Part shown: positions 52,676 through 61,415 of the stretch, one piece after another
How positions within the stretch are numbered: the first letter of the stretch is position 1
Layout: each line of letters begins with the position of its first letter
NCBI GenBank assembly: GCA_020439745.1
Contig: JAGQSC010000017.1
Location: 248,001-312,000 of the forward strand
Source: Acidobacteriota bacterium
GTDB lineage: Bacteria > Acidobacteriota > Holophagae > Acanthopleuribacterales > Acanthopleuribacteraceae
DNA length: 64,000 nucleotides
Direction: 5' to 3'
Notes under the pieces: generated by a model
What the model was told of the DNA's origin: nothing
Database searches by the model: none
Seen by the model: the letters and a program-made list of their open reading frames with translations, nothing else
Program-made: the position numbers and the translations under genes

Positions 52676-54249
52676 GGGCTGGAATAGACCACCTGGTTGA
52701 TGGTATTGAGCAGCGGAGCTGGGATCGGTTGTATGGTTTGGTCGGGCCAGATCACCAGGGCGCTGGTCATGGATTCAGTACCCAACCCGAAGTGGAGTTC
52801 TAGTTGGTTGTTGGAACCAATGCTGGAACCGCATTTGACTTCCTGCATCATCGATTTGGTGGCTGTGGTCAAAACGACTCTGGCACCGATGGCATTAGCG
52901 TTAATTGGCCCTGTACCCCGTAAAGAAAAAGACACCCATTGATTGCCTTGTGCTTCCTTACCGGTATTGCGGTAAAGGGCAAATCCGGAACCATAGTTCC
53001 CGACGATCTGATCGAGATACCCGTCGCGATTGTAGTCGGCATAGCTGATACCGATACTGGCGAATTGGTTGGCTACGCCGCAACGGTACGACACATCCTG
53101 AAAACCCATACCAGCCATGTTGTGGAACATGCGATTGGCTTTATAGGGATCGTTGTCCATGACTGCAAGTGCCAGGTCCAAGAATCCGTCGTTGTCATAG
53201 TCATAAAAACATGCGCCCCAACCGATGCAATCAAATGCCACGCCTAACGCCACACTTTGGTCGATAAAAGTTTCAGTTCCCTGAGCTACCTGGTTCTCAA
53301 GCAGCACCATGGGTCCCGTATTCGAGAAGTAGAAGTCCAGGTCCCCATCCCAATCGTAGTCCCCCGTTGCCAGACCCATGCCGTCCACTAGGGTGTTGCT
53401 GTTGGAGGAAACCGAAATGTCCAGGAAACAATTTGAGGCGCAACCTGGACCCTGGTTGCGCCAAAGGACGTTTGCCGCACTTTTGTCATTCACCACGTAA
53501 AGGTCTGGCCATGAATCGTTGTTGAAGTCTACGAAGCTGGCGGCGAATCCCGGTTTGTTGATGGCCGTCGTCAAGGTGGCAGCCGTAATATCTGTGAACG
53601 TTCCGTCATTGTTGTTGCGGAACAGCGCGTCTTCCCAGTTTCCCGTCTGGCCCCAGTTCACCACGTATAGATCCAGGTCACCGTCCAAATCGAGATCGCC
53701 CCAGGCTGCCGATTGGCCGCGACCCAGATCCCCCGTCCCGCTGGATGCAGTGGCATCTGAAAAGAGTCCTGCGTTATTGATGAACAGTCGATTCATGCCG
53801 TGATTCAACACGTATAAGTCCATCCAGCCGTCATTATTTACATCGACAAAGGTGGCGCCCCCGCTTGGCACCAAGGGCAGGCTCACCATGGGATTGGCAA
53901 GGTCAGCCGAAAAAGTGCCGTCCCCGTTGTTCATCAACAAGGTGTTGGGGCCGTTGGCATTGGTCAAATAAAGGTCCAGCCATGTGTCGTTGTCGACATC
54001 GCCCCAAGCCATCCCGGCTGTGAGGTAGTCATCGCCCACCATCAGACTGTGGCTGTAGTTGGCTCCTGCCGGGACAGTAACATCTATAAAAGTGGTTTGC
54101 GTGAAGACCAGCAACTCACGGATGTCCACCACACCATCGTTATGGAGGTCCCAAAAACTGTAAAGTGGAGCCTGTTGCCATTGGTTCCACTCCATTTGTA
54201 ACGTGCCTTGTGGGTTTGTCGAGAGCGTCGCTAAAAAAACGATTACCAA
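52672..54249 (-). CDS. Secreted FG-GAP/ASPIC-UnbV (CRTAC1-like) repeat protein
   Basis: The protein is a beta-propeller of FG-GAP repeats with Asp-rich calcium loops (DVDNDTWLDLYL, DVNNDGWMDLYV, DLDLDGDLDLYV, DFNNDSWPDLYV, DYDWDGDLDFYF, DYDNDGFLDLAL, DYNRDGYLDQIV) and a C-terminal ASPIC/UnbV domain (QWVSFSLRGTGPINANAIGARV, ALVIWPDQTIQPI). Residues 35-45 (FWDLHNDGVVDIRELL) look like an EF-hand or dockerin-like calcium loop. Unlike the other CRTAC1 protein in the window, it has no sorting signal. The TTG start has AAGGAG six bases upstream and lies 15 bases after the kinase gene. Confidence 0.87.
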   Translation of the reverse strand: MVIVFLATLSTNPQGTLQMEWNQWQQAPLYSFWDLHNDGVVDIRELLVFTQTTFIDVTVPAGANYSHSLMVGDDYLTAGMAWGDVDNDTWLDLYLTNANGPNTLLMNNGDGTFSADLANPMVSLPLVPSGGATFVDVNNDGWMDLYVLNHGMNRLFINNAGLFSDATASSGTGDLGRGQSAAWGDLDLDGDLDLYVVNWGQTGNWEDALFRNNNDGTFTDITAATLTTAINKPGFAASFVDFNNDSWPDLYVVNDKSAANVLWRNQGPGCASNCFLDISVSSNSNTLVDGMGLATGDYDWDGDLDFYFSNTGPMVLLENQVAQGTETFIDQSVALGVAFDCIGWGACFYDYDNDGFLDLALAVMDNDPYKANRMFHNMAGMGFQDVSYRCGVANQFASIGISYADYNRDGYLDQIVGNYGSGFALYRNTGKEAQGNQWVSFSLRGTGPINANAIGARVVLTTATKSMMQEVKCGSSIGSNNQLELHFGLGTESMTSALVIWPDQTIQPIPAPLLNTINQVVYSSP

Positions 54250-54264
54250 AGAGGACTCCTTTTC

Positions 54265-56325
54265 TTAGTTTGAAAATGCGATGACTGTGCCTTTCCGATT
54301 GCCAACCAGCAGACGGTCTTGAAGCATCACAAGGCAGGTGGGTTGTTTGAGTTCGTCGGCCTGGAGGTTCATGAACCATTTTCGGCTGGAGCGGTCAAAG
54401 ACTTGAACGCGGTCGTTTCCGAAATCAGCGACCAATAGGAATCCATCCATGAAGGCCATATCTTGAGGTTCATCAAATTGACCATTCTGCTTGCCTTCAC
54501 TGCCTAAGGTCCACAATTGCTTGCCTTTGCGATCGAATGCGATAAGTCGATGCTCACTGGGCTGAATCGCCCAAAGAACCCCTGATGGATCGAATTGTAT
54601 ACGGGAGGGTTTCTTGACATCCGCAATCTCGGTGACGACGGCAAATTTGCTGTTCAGACCCAGTATCCGGTTGTTATCCGTATCAGCAATCCAAATCAGG
54701 CCTTTGTCATCCAACGTGACTCCAAGGCATCCATCCAGGTCCAAGTCCAGGGCGCCTTTCTTGCCAAACGTGAGATCTGCGTTGCCATCTATTTTGAATC
54801 GACGAATGGTGTTATCACCAGGATCAGCCACATAGATATTTTGGTGGGTGTCCACGCAAATGGCACCTGGTTCGTCGGGCAATTCGATCTCTCTCACAAT
54901 CGATTTCTTGGAGAAATCCCAAATCCGTATGGATTCAGAGCTGGTGTCCGCTAGATACAGTGCGTTCCCATGTTTCACCATGTGGTTCAACTTGCCCATA
55001 TCATCATCCAAAACACCGGAAAAGTGAGACGGGACAACAGGTGGCTTGGGTGTGGGTGTAGGGTTCGACGCTTTTGACTTTGTGGTGGGTTGAGGTTGTT
55101 TTTCGGCGGGCGGCATTTCCGTCTTTTTGGACGTTTGGGGTGGTGCTGATGGCGGATTCTCGACCGTGACAGGGGCAAGTGCCGAATGGGGCTGCTCAGC
55201 ATTCGATTCAGAGATTTGCTCCGAAACGGCATCGTCAGTCGAAGGCACCTCCAGTTGTTCAGTCGGCAATTCTAGATCCATTGATCCATCATCTTGTTGG
55301 GCAGGTTCTAATACTGATGCCTGAGACGATAGGGATTGGGGGTCTGGAGGGGGTTGTTTCTTGGAGAAAAAGAAGGCTGCAATCAACAAAAAAGCGACAA
55401 GGACCGGAATCGCCAACCACCATGGCGAGAACCGTGAACGGGGTCGGGATGCGGGTGTCTGTGAATCCATAGCAGGTGCTGGCATAACTTCTGTGGCTGT
55501 CAACGCATCCGACCCACCGGCGGATAAGGCCGCTTGAAACGCCTGAGCGAATGCACTCGCATTCTCGAATCGATTTGCGGGGTCCTTGGCAAGTGCTCGA
55601 GCGAGAACCTTGTCTAACTGAGCCGAAATGGGGGTGGGCGCTAATGGTGGTGGCGGTTCATGAACGATCTTGTAGGCAACCGTGGTGATGGTCTCCCCAG
55701 GAAAAGGCGCAACGCCAGTGATCATCTCGTAGGTGACGACGGCTAAAGAAAACAGGTCGCTTAGATAGTCGACGCGTTTTCCCATCACCTGTTCCGGTGA
55801 CATGTAGTAAGGCGTTCCCAGAACCAAGCCGGTCGCCGTCATCTTGCCATCGATCAACTTGGCAATACCGAAATCTGTCAGTTTGACTTGTTGATTTGGG
55901 CCGACCAGCAAGATGTTGGCCGGCTTAATGTCGCGATGCACGATTTGTTTGGCGTGTGCGTGGTCCAGGGCGGAAGCGGTTTCATTCAGGATACGTGACA
56001 CCTCATGAAACGGAAGCTTGCCCTTGCTCTTTAGCAGATCCTGAAGACTTCCGCCTTCCAGAAACTCCATGGCAATGAAGTCCTCGCCCACATCAAAAAT
56101 GGTGACGATATTGGGGTGGGAGAGTTTCCCTGCTAGCTGGGCTTCTTGGTGAAACCGCTGGATCAGGTTTTGTTGGTCATCGGGATCAAGTGCCTGAATG
56201 GTGAAGGTTTTCAGTGCGACCGTGCGATCAATTCGGGGGTCGTAACCGCGATAGACGGTGCCCATGGCCCCTTTGCCTACCAGTTTCTCTACTCGGTATC
56301 GACCCAGTTTGTCTGGAAGCGCCAT
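54265..56325 (-). CDS. Transmembrane Ser/Thr protein kinase with C-terminal NHL propeller (PknD-like)
   Basis: The N-terminal eukaryotic-type kinase domain is intact: glycine loop KLVGKGAMGTVY, ATP-anchoring Lys39, HRDIKPAN (130-137) and DFG (151-153), with SPEQVMG in the activation segment. A membrane helix (about 300-320), a long Pro/Ser-rich stalk (to about 450) and an NHL-type six-bladed propeller (about 455-686) follow, the same architecture as mycobacterial PknD. The propeller should lie outside the membrane and sense a ligand or wall feature. It heads the operon with the FG-GAP and thioredoxin-like genes. Confidence 0.92.
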   Translation of the reverse strand: MALPDKLGRYRVEKLVGKGAMGTVYRGYDPRIDRTVALKTFTIQALDPDDQQNLIQRFHQEAQLAGKLSHPNIVTIFDVGEDFIAMEFLEGGSLQDLLKSKGKLPFHEVSRILNETASALDHAHAKQIVHRDIKPANILLVGPNQQVKLTDFGIAKLIDGKMTATGLVLGTPYYMSPEQVMGKRVDYLSDLFSLAVVTYEMITGVAPFPGETITTVAYKIVHEPPPPLAPTPISAQLDKVLARALAKDPANRFENASAFAQAFQAALSAGGSDALTATEVMPAPAMDSQTPASRPRSRFSPWWLAIPVLVAFLLIAAFFFSKKQPPPDPQSLSSQASVLEPAQQDDGSMDLELPTEQLEVPSTDDAVSEQISESNAEQPHSALAPVTVENPPSAPPQTSKKTEMPPAEKQPQPTTKSKASNPTPTPKPPVVPSHFSGVLDDDMGKLNHMVKHGNALYLADTSSESIRIWDFSKKSIVREIELPDEPGAICVDTHQNIYVADPGDNTIRRFKIDGNADLTFGKKGALDLDLDGCLGVTLDDKGLIWIADTDNNRILGLNSKFAVVTEIADVKKPSRIQFDPSGVLWAIQPSEHRLIAFDRKGKQLWTLGSEGKQNGQFDEPQDMAFMDGFLLVADFGNDRVQVFDRSSRKWFMNLQADELKQPTCLVMLQDRLLVGNRKGTVIAFSN

Positions 56326-56351
56326 AGATGCCTCAAAGATGTCATTAAACC

Positions 56352-56379
56352 TTGCCGCAATTATAGCGCGGTGTAAGAT
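56352..56379 (+). promoter_or_regulatory. Candidate promoter of the DUF1648-CULT-M20 operon, overlapping a divergent kinase promoter
   Basis: Rightward, TTGCCG (56352-56357) and TAAGAT (56374-56379) are 16 bases apart, about 20 bases before the ATG. Inside the spacer, the minus strand carries a perfect -10 box TATAAT (56365-56360) for the kinase gene, though without a good -35. The two promoters would physically overlap. Confidence 0.4.
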
Positions 56380-56396
56380 GGTTGCAGGGTGAATTC

Positions 56397-56888
56397 ATGA
56401 TGGTCCCAAGACTGATGATGATGCTGGCAGCCTGCTTTATGGCCTTTCAATATGTGGCTGTTCACCCTAGGCTTCCCGACCTGATGGCTGTCCATTTTGC
56501 AACCGGAGGCGCTGCAAATGGTTGGCAGGACAAGTCGAGTTTTTGGATTTTCTACGTCGTGCTTGTGTTTGGTTTGTGGGCGTTGTTGTTTGGCCTTGGA
56601 ATGACATTACGTTGGATCCCTCGATCTCTGGTTAACGTACCGAATCGCGAGTACTGGCTTCGGCAGGAGAACTGGCCCGAGGCCCGATCACGACTTCAGT
56701 CGGGACTAGAATGGTACGCTAGCCTTCAAGCCTGGTTCATGATCTGGATGATGTACAGTCTGATTCAAGCCAACCTACAACAAGTGCCGCGCTTGTCCTC
56801 CTTGTTTTGGCTTCAACTGACGGGATTATTGGTGTGCACCGCCGTGTGGCTGATATGGTTTATCAGGCAATTCAAGACACCTGTCTGA
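56397..56888 (+). CDS. DUF1648-domain membrane protein
   Basis: The protein has four predicted membrane helices; the first loop (HPRLPDLMAVHFATGGAANGWQDKSSFW) is the DUF1648 signature, also found in SdpI-type immunity proteins. Family members have no defined enzyme activity. The ATG at 56397 is the better start because a weak AGGGTGA lies upstream; the next codon is also ATG. Its TGA overlaps the ATG of the CULT gene (TGATG), so the two are translationally coupled. What links a membrane protein to the CULT protein is not known. Confidence 0.78.
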   Translation: MMVPRLMMMLAACFMAFQYVAVHPRLPDLMAVHFATGGAANGWQDKSSFWIFYVVLVFGLWALLFGLGMTLRWIPRSLVNVPNREYWLRQENWPEARSRLQSGLEWYASLQAWFMIWMMYSLIQANLQQVPRLSSLFWLQLTGLLVCTAVWLIWFIRQFKTPV

Positions 56889-57256
56889 TGCGAGACATCG
56901 AGGCTCCTGAAAAAAGGGGCCAGACCCAGCAAGGAAATCCTCGTCGTGTGATCACGTGCCGGCCCTGTATGAAGGTGTTGTGCGATGCCGGTGCCAAGGT
57001 GGCCATCAACGGCGCTGTCACGCACACATTCGCCAATCCTGCCGGTTTGATGTATGAGATTATGTGTGTTCATTACGCGGAAGGATGTCGTGTGGATTCG
57101 GTCCCGTCGGTAGTGTTCACTTGGTTTAAGGGATGCAATTGGGCGGTACTTCAATGTGCCGGATGTCATGTTCATTTGGGTTGGCGGTTTCGCGGCGCGA
57201 TGTCATTTGATGGGTTAATTACGCAGAGAATCATGGAAAGGACATTAGATGAGTGA
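56888..57256 (+). CDS. Single-domain cereblon-like CULT protein (thalidomide-binding-domain fold)
   Basis: This 122-residue protein is a stand-alone CULT domain, the fold of the thalidomide-binding domain of human cereblon. Four Cys for a structural zinc are present as C24-x-x-C27 and C90-x-x-C93. The three Trp of the ligand cage are W79, W85 and W99, in F-T-W-F and GCNW and LGWRF; N50-P51 and F101 also match pocket residues. As far as I recall, these numbers coincide with those of the characterised Magnetospirillum gryphiswaldense protein MsCI4, which supports the start at 56888. Bacterial CULT proteins bind cyclic imides, hydantoins and similar ring compounds; their cellular role is unknown. 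Its end overlaps the M20 peptidase gene by eight bases. Confidence 0.9.
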   Translation: MRDIEAPEKRGQTQQGNPRRVITCRPCMKVLCDAGAKVAINGAVTHTFANPAGLMYEIMCVHYAEGCRVDSVPSVVFTWFKGCNWAVLQCAGCHVHLGWRFRGAMSFDGLITQRIMERTLDE

Positions 57257-58247
57257 TGTTGTAGATTTAGCAGTTGCCTTGATTAACACGCAATCGGTTT
57301 CAGGTTCAGAGCAACCGATGACCTCGTGGCTACACAACTGGTTTGATCGTGAGGGATTTGAAGTCAGGCGCCAACATGTTGCAGATGGCAGGGAAAACAT
57401 CTATGCGCACCTATCCAAGAAACCGCGGCTCCTTTTCAACTCTCATATCGACACAGTGCCCCCATTCTATCCGGCTCACTTTGAGGGTGCTCGACTGTAT
57501 GGTCGAGGTGCCTGTGACACGAAGAGTCTTATCGCTGCGCAACTGTTGGCAGCCAAGGAACTCAGAGCCAAGGGAATGGATGACTTCGGGATGTTGTATG
57601 TCGTTGGGGAAGAGGTAGATCATTGTGGCATGGTCAAAGCCAACGAACTGGGGCTGGACCCTGAATTCTTGATTGTCGGTGAACCAACAGAATCCAAATT
57701 GGCGCAGCGGCAAAAGGGCATGTTAAAGCTCAGGTTAACTGCGAAGGGGAAGATGGCCCATTCCGGATACCCGCACCTGGGTGTCTCTGCCATTGCTCCG
57801 ATGATTGATGTCCTCAGCGATTTGCATCATGCAGACTGGCCGGAGGAAGCGACCTTGGGGCAGACAACGCTCAACACGGGTCTCATCCAAGGCGGACGTG
57901 CCGCTAATGTGGTGCCTGACGATTGTCGGGCTGAGTTGCTGGTACGAGTCGTGACCGATCATCAGTCGGTCTTGCGGCAAGTGAGGCGTATTGTGGCTGA
58001 TCGGGTCCACGTGGAAGTGATCGCAGGAAACGACCCCACAGACCTTTCAGTGCTACCGGGTTGGGACACAACCATCGTTGCCTTTAATACCGACATTCCC
58101 TATTTCAAATTCCATGGGAAAGCGTTTCTTTGGGGTGCGGGCTCTATTCTCGATGCGCATACGGATCGTGAGTTTATTGAGATCGCAGATCTGGAAAAGG
58201 CCGTGGATGTATACGCAACGCTGGCTGAGCAGTTGCTAGCGAGTTAG
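57249..58247 (+). CDS. M20-family metallopeptidase/deacylase (ArgE/DapE/LysK-like)
   Basis: This two-metal amidohydrolase has FNSHIDTVPP (metal His and Asp), YGRGACDTKS (bridging Asp), VGEEVDHCG (catalytic Glu pair), VGEPTESKLAQRQKG and the final metal His in GAGSILDAHTDREF. A lid or dimerisation domain (about 150-255) is present. At 332 residues it is short, close to the LysK or ArgE-like type. M20 enzymes cleave N-acyl, carbamoyl or peptide bonds of small molecules. AAAGGA precedes the ATG, and the start lies inside the CULT gene. The context suggests it works on the compound bound by the CULT protein (inference). The end overlaps the convergent kinase by 12 bases. Confidence 0.88.
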   Translation: MSDVVDLAVALINTQSVSGSEQPMTSWLHNWFDREGFEVRRQHVADGRENIYAHLSKKPRLLFNSHIDTVPPFYPAHFEGARLYGRGACDTKSLIAAQLLAAKELRAKGMDDFGMLYVVGEEVDHCGMVKANELGLDPEFLIVGEPTESKLAQRQKGMLKLRLTAKGKMAHSGYPHLGVSAIAPMIDVLSDLHHADWPEEATLGQTTLNTGLIQGGRAANVVPDDCRAELLVRVVTDHQSVLRQVRRIVADRVHVEVIAGNDPTDLSVLPGWDTTIVAFNTDIPYFKFHGKAFLWGAGSILDAHTDREFIEIADLEKAVDVYATLAEQLLAS

Positions 58248-60314
58248 TCGCATGGCGCCATTGGACTGGATTCGTTGAATCTCTGTTATGAGGCGTTCGG
58301 ACGTGTATGGCTTTTGTAAGAACCCAGAGATTCGGTTCTGCGTGAATTGGTCGATGGACCCTTGTTCGTTGTATCCGCTGGTGAGTAATATCTTCACTTG
58401 ATGGTCCACAGCGACCATGCGTTTTAGTGCCTCTTCGCCATTCATGATTGGCATGGCAAGGTCTAATACCACCAGATCGATATGTTGATGATTAGCCGTG
58501 AAAGCGCGGACCCCATCCACTCCGTTTTTGGCTACTTCGACGGTATAGCCGGCTTGACGTAACATCATCGTTGTGACATTGGCTACGATGGGCTCATCTT
58601 CCACCAAGAGAATGTGACCACCATTGATATGGTGGGACTGGAGGACGTCCCGTTCCGCGGGGATGGGTTCCAGTTCGCTTGCTGGAAAGATCAGGGTGAA
58701 TTTGGATCCTTCGTTGGGCGTGCTTTCCACCTCGATGAGCCCATGGTGGCTGCGCACAATGCCACAAACTGCGGCCATGCCCAAGCCACGACCGTGTGCT
58801 TTTGTTGTGAAGAATGGGTCAAAGATATGTTGACGTGTTTGGGCGTCCATGCCCTCACCGTTGTCTTGTATGGTTAACAGCACATAGTGACCTGAGGATA
58901 ACTCACCCGCAGGAGCCATTTTGCTCAACATGGTCTGATCCAGAAACTGGGCGCGGGTAGAAACAGAGATAACGCCGTAATTGGAGCCGATAGCTTCGGA
59001 AGCATTTGTCAGCAGATTCATGATTACCTGTCGAATTTGAGTCGCATCTGCTTCAATAGCTGGAAGTTTGGATGCGAGCTGGAAATCGACATCGACGTTT
59101 TTGTTGATGGTGACGTCGAGTAAATGGTACATGTCGCGAATGACCTCATTCAATTGAACAGGTTCCACAATGAACTGACCTTTGCCCGAGTAGGCAAGCA
59201 GTTCCTTACACAAGTCTGCTGCTCTTGATGATGCGCGTACGATGGCGTCCAAACATTGGGTCGCTTCAGAACCTGGATCGCATTTGGACAATGCCAAATC
59301 GGCATTACCGAGTATGCCCATCAACAAGTTGTTGAAGTCGTGGGCAATACCGCCTGCCAACACGCCAATACTCTCGAGTTTTTGCGCGTCCTGCATTTTG
59401 ATTTCGAATCGGTGCTGTTCCTGCTCCATAACCACACGTTCAGTAATATCCATCAGTGTGCCGGCTGCGCGTCGGGGATGTCCCTTGGTACTCCACTCCA
59501 CCACGCGCCCCTTGACGAGAAACCATAGCCAATATCCGGAGCGGTGTTCCATGCGAAGCTCATGTTCAAAACTGGGGCTCTTCCCATCGATATGAGCCCT
59601 TAAGGCGGTGAGCGTTTTTTCGCGATCGTCAGGGTGAATCAACGATCGCCACCATTGCAGATTCGTTTCGGTATCGTGCACGTTAAATCCAAGCAAATGA
59701 CCCCACACATCGTTGACCAGCAAGTCTCCAGTGGACAGATCCAGATTCCAAAATCCCATGCCGGACCCTTCGGCTATGAGTTTCAATTGTTCTTCCGCTG
59801 TTTTCTGCTGTGTGACGTCAAATCCAATGCCCACATACAGACGGGTGTCTGCTTCTCCACTTACTTCGTATTGTGCCTGGATCCAGCGATAGTCGCCGTC
59901 TGGTTTGAGCAACCGAAACTCAGTCGTGAAGGAGGACATCGATTTGCTGGCTGCGCCGAGCTTGGCGCACAAACCCTCGAAATCTGAGGGATGTACCAGT
60001 GACCGCCACCCTTCACCCTCTAACTCTTTGCGAGTTCTGCCGGTCATTTGCTCACAAAAATGGTTGGCAAAAGTGACCACACCTTTGCAAGTCTGAACCC
60101 AAATCAAGCAATCAAGTGCATCAAAAGATTTGTAGTCGTAACCAGACGCCTTTTGCCCGGCTAGTTGTTGCTCGAGCCTATCCAGTTTGTCACGTAACCT
60201 GACATTTTCCAGATTTGATTGTGTCAGGTCGCGCAACAGGCGCTCCTTCTCCAAATCGAGGTGATGTGGGGAAGTTTCTCTGATGTAGGTATTGGACGGG
60301 TCTGTATGGGTCAC
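58236..60314 (-). CDS. Soluble hybrid histidine kinase (PAS-PAS-HisKA-HATPase-REC)
   Basis: A short N-terminal coiled coil (about 20-55) leads to two PAS domains (about 65-175 and 180-305; FRLLKPDGDYRWIQAQY, HELRMEHRSGYWLWFL). Next is the phosphoacceptor block LAGGIAHDFNNLLMGILGNADL, an ATPase domain (NLLTNASEAIG, QDNGEGMD, GRGLGMAAV) and a C-terminal receiver (ILLVEDEPIVAN, phosphoacceptor Asp in LVVLDLAMPIMNGEE, LLTSGY). No membrane helix is visible, so it senses a cytosolic signal. No output domain or partner is next to it. Confidence 0.93.
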   Translation of the reverse strand: MTHTDPSNTYIRETSPHHLDLEKERLLRDLTQSNLENVRLRDKLDRLEQQLAGQKASGYDYKSFDALDCLIWVQTCKGVVTFANHFCEQMTGRTRKELEGEGWRSLVHPSDFEGLCAKLGAASKSMSSFTTEFRLLKPDGDYRWIQAQYEVSGEADTRLYVGIGFDVTQQKTAEEQLKLIAEGSGMGFWNLDLSTGDLLVNDVWGHLLGFNVHDTETNLQWWRSLIHPDDREKTLTALRAHIDGKSPSFEHELRMEHRSGYWLWFLVKGRVVEWSTKGHPRRAAGTLMDITERVVMEQEQHRFEIKMQDAQKLESIGVLAGGIAHDFNNLLMGILGNADLALSKCDPGSEATQCLDAIVRASSRAADLCKELLAYSGKGQFIVEPVQLNEVIRDMYHLLDVTINKNVDVDFQLASKLPAIEADATQIRQVIMNLLTNASEAIGSNYGVISVSTRAQFLDQTMLSKMAPAGELSSGHYVLLTIQDNGEGMDAQTRQHIFDPFFTTKAHGRGLGMAAVCGIVRSHHGLIEVESTPNEGSKFTLIFPASELEPIPAERDVLQSHHINGGHILLVEDEPIVANVTTMMLRQAGYTVEVAKNGVDGVRAFTANHQHIDLVVLDLAMPIMNGEEALKRMVAVDHQVKILLTSGYNEQGSIDQFTQNRISGFLQKPYTSERLITEIQRIQSNGAMRLTR

Positions 60315-60380
60315 ATGGGGCTCGCTGAGAACTGCGATGATTGCGTTCCCATGTTTTATCGGCCGAAAGTGTAGTTGCCT

Positions 60381-61415
60381 TTATGAGTCTTTTTCTAGAT
60401 TTGTATCAAAACTCGACCCGGTTTCCATAAGTACGGCTGCGCCACCCAACAAAAGGGTCGCTCCATAATAACTGGCTCGGTGTAGCAGCGTGGCAGCCAT
60501 CGCGACTGTGGGTTCAACGCCCATTGCCGTGTAGATCTGGACGAGGAAGAATTCCGTAGCGCCAATGCCGCCCATGGTTCCCACCAAGGTACCCGCAAAG
60601 TAGCCCAGAATCACGCCGTTTGTAATGGAAAGCAATGACGCTTCGCTGCCTAGAGCCTTGAAAACCATTGCGTTGGCCACGCACAAAGATGCGAACGAGA
60701 GCGAACCCAGAGCCATATCCGAGATGATTTGTCCGTGCGTATTCTCGGGACCCAGCAGGGGACCCATCACGCGTATGGCAAGCCCGCTTTTGGCACTGCC
60801 TTCCGTTGAAGAACCAAATGGAAGCCACCCTCTAATTCGGTTCAGCCACGTGGCGTTCTGTAAGGTTGTCCAAAAAAACCCACGCAAACGCAGGAACACA
60901 TAAACCACAAGCGCGGCAGCAAACCCAATGATTAGGAGCGTCAATCCGATTTGTGGGTCGTCCATTACCGTGAAGCCAATGATCGCAATAATCGCCAAAA
61001 GCGAGGCATTACCTAAGGAGTTAGTGAGCTGATCTGCAAGAGACCAGCCGTAGGCCACCGACTTGCGCAGTCCTGTGGCCTTGTGGATCATCAAAGCCCG
61101 CGCAATGCCGCCACCCAGTTTTGCGGTGGGAGTGACCAGGTTAATAAAGGCTCCTGCCAAGACGGCTCGAAACACGGCACCATGAGAAACGTCGGTTGTT
61201 CGACGGAGCATACGTTGCCATTTGGCTGACCACACCACAAAACGAAGGACGATGGGCACGAAGGACAAACACAGCCACCCCAAATGTGCGTGCAAGGCTA
61301 CCTCGGCCACAGCCTGAAAACCCATCTTCCGAACGGTCCACCAGACAGCCGCAAGGCACAGCGCCACAATCAATAACTGAATCGTGATGCGTAGTCGTTT
61401 GGATATGGGTTTCAC
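60381..61415 (-). CDS. Lysylphosphatidylglycerol synthase-like transmembrane protein (UPF0104)
   Basis: The 344 residues contain eight or so membrane helices in the LPG_synthase_TM/UPF0104 pattern: VWSAKWQRMLR, VLAGAFINLVTPTAKLGGGIARALMIHKATG, and GTLVGTMGGIGATEFFLVQIYTAMG. This is a flippase-like membrane domain used for lipid or lipid-linked sugar transfer; no catalytic synthase domain is fused. The start is a GTG overlapping the amidase stop (four bases). The substrate is unknown. Confidence 0.87.
   Translation of the reverse strand: MKPISKRLRITIQLLIVALCLAAVWWTVRKMGFQAVAEVALHAHLGWLCLSFVPIVLRFVVWSAKWQRMLRRTTDVSHGAVFRAVLAGAFINLVTPTAKLGGGIARALMIHKATGLRKSVAYGWSLADQLTNSLGNASLLAIIAIIGFTVMDDPQIGLTLLIIGFAAALVVYVFLRLRGFFWTTLQNATWLNRIRGWLPFGSSTEGSAKSGLAIRVMGPLLGPENTHGQIISDMALGSLSFASLCVANAMVFKALGSEASLLSITNGVILGYFAGTLVGTMGGIGATEFFLVQIYTAMGVEPTVAMAATLLHRASYYGATLLLGGAAVLMETGSSFDTNLEKDS

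Noticed and set aside
56807-56887. Longer frame for the CULT protein starting at 56807
   Set aside because: The extra 27 codons lie inside the DUF1648 gene, and the ATG at 56888 gives residue numbers that fit the characterised bacterial CULT protein.
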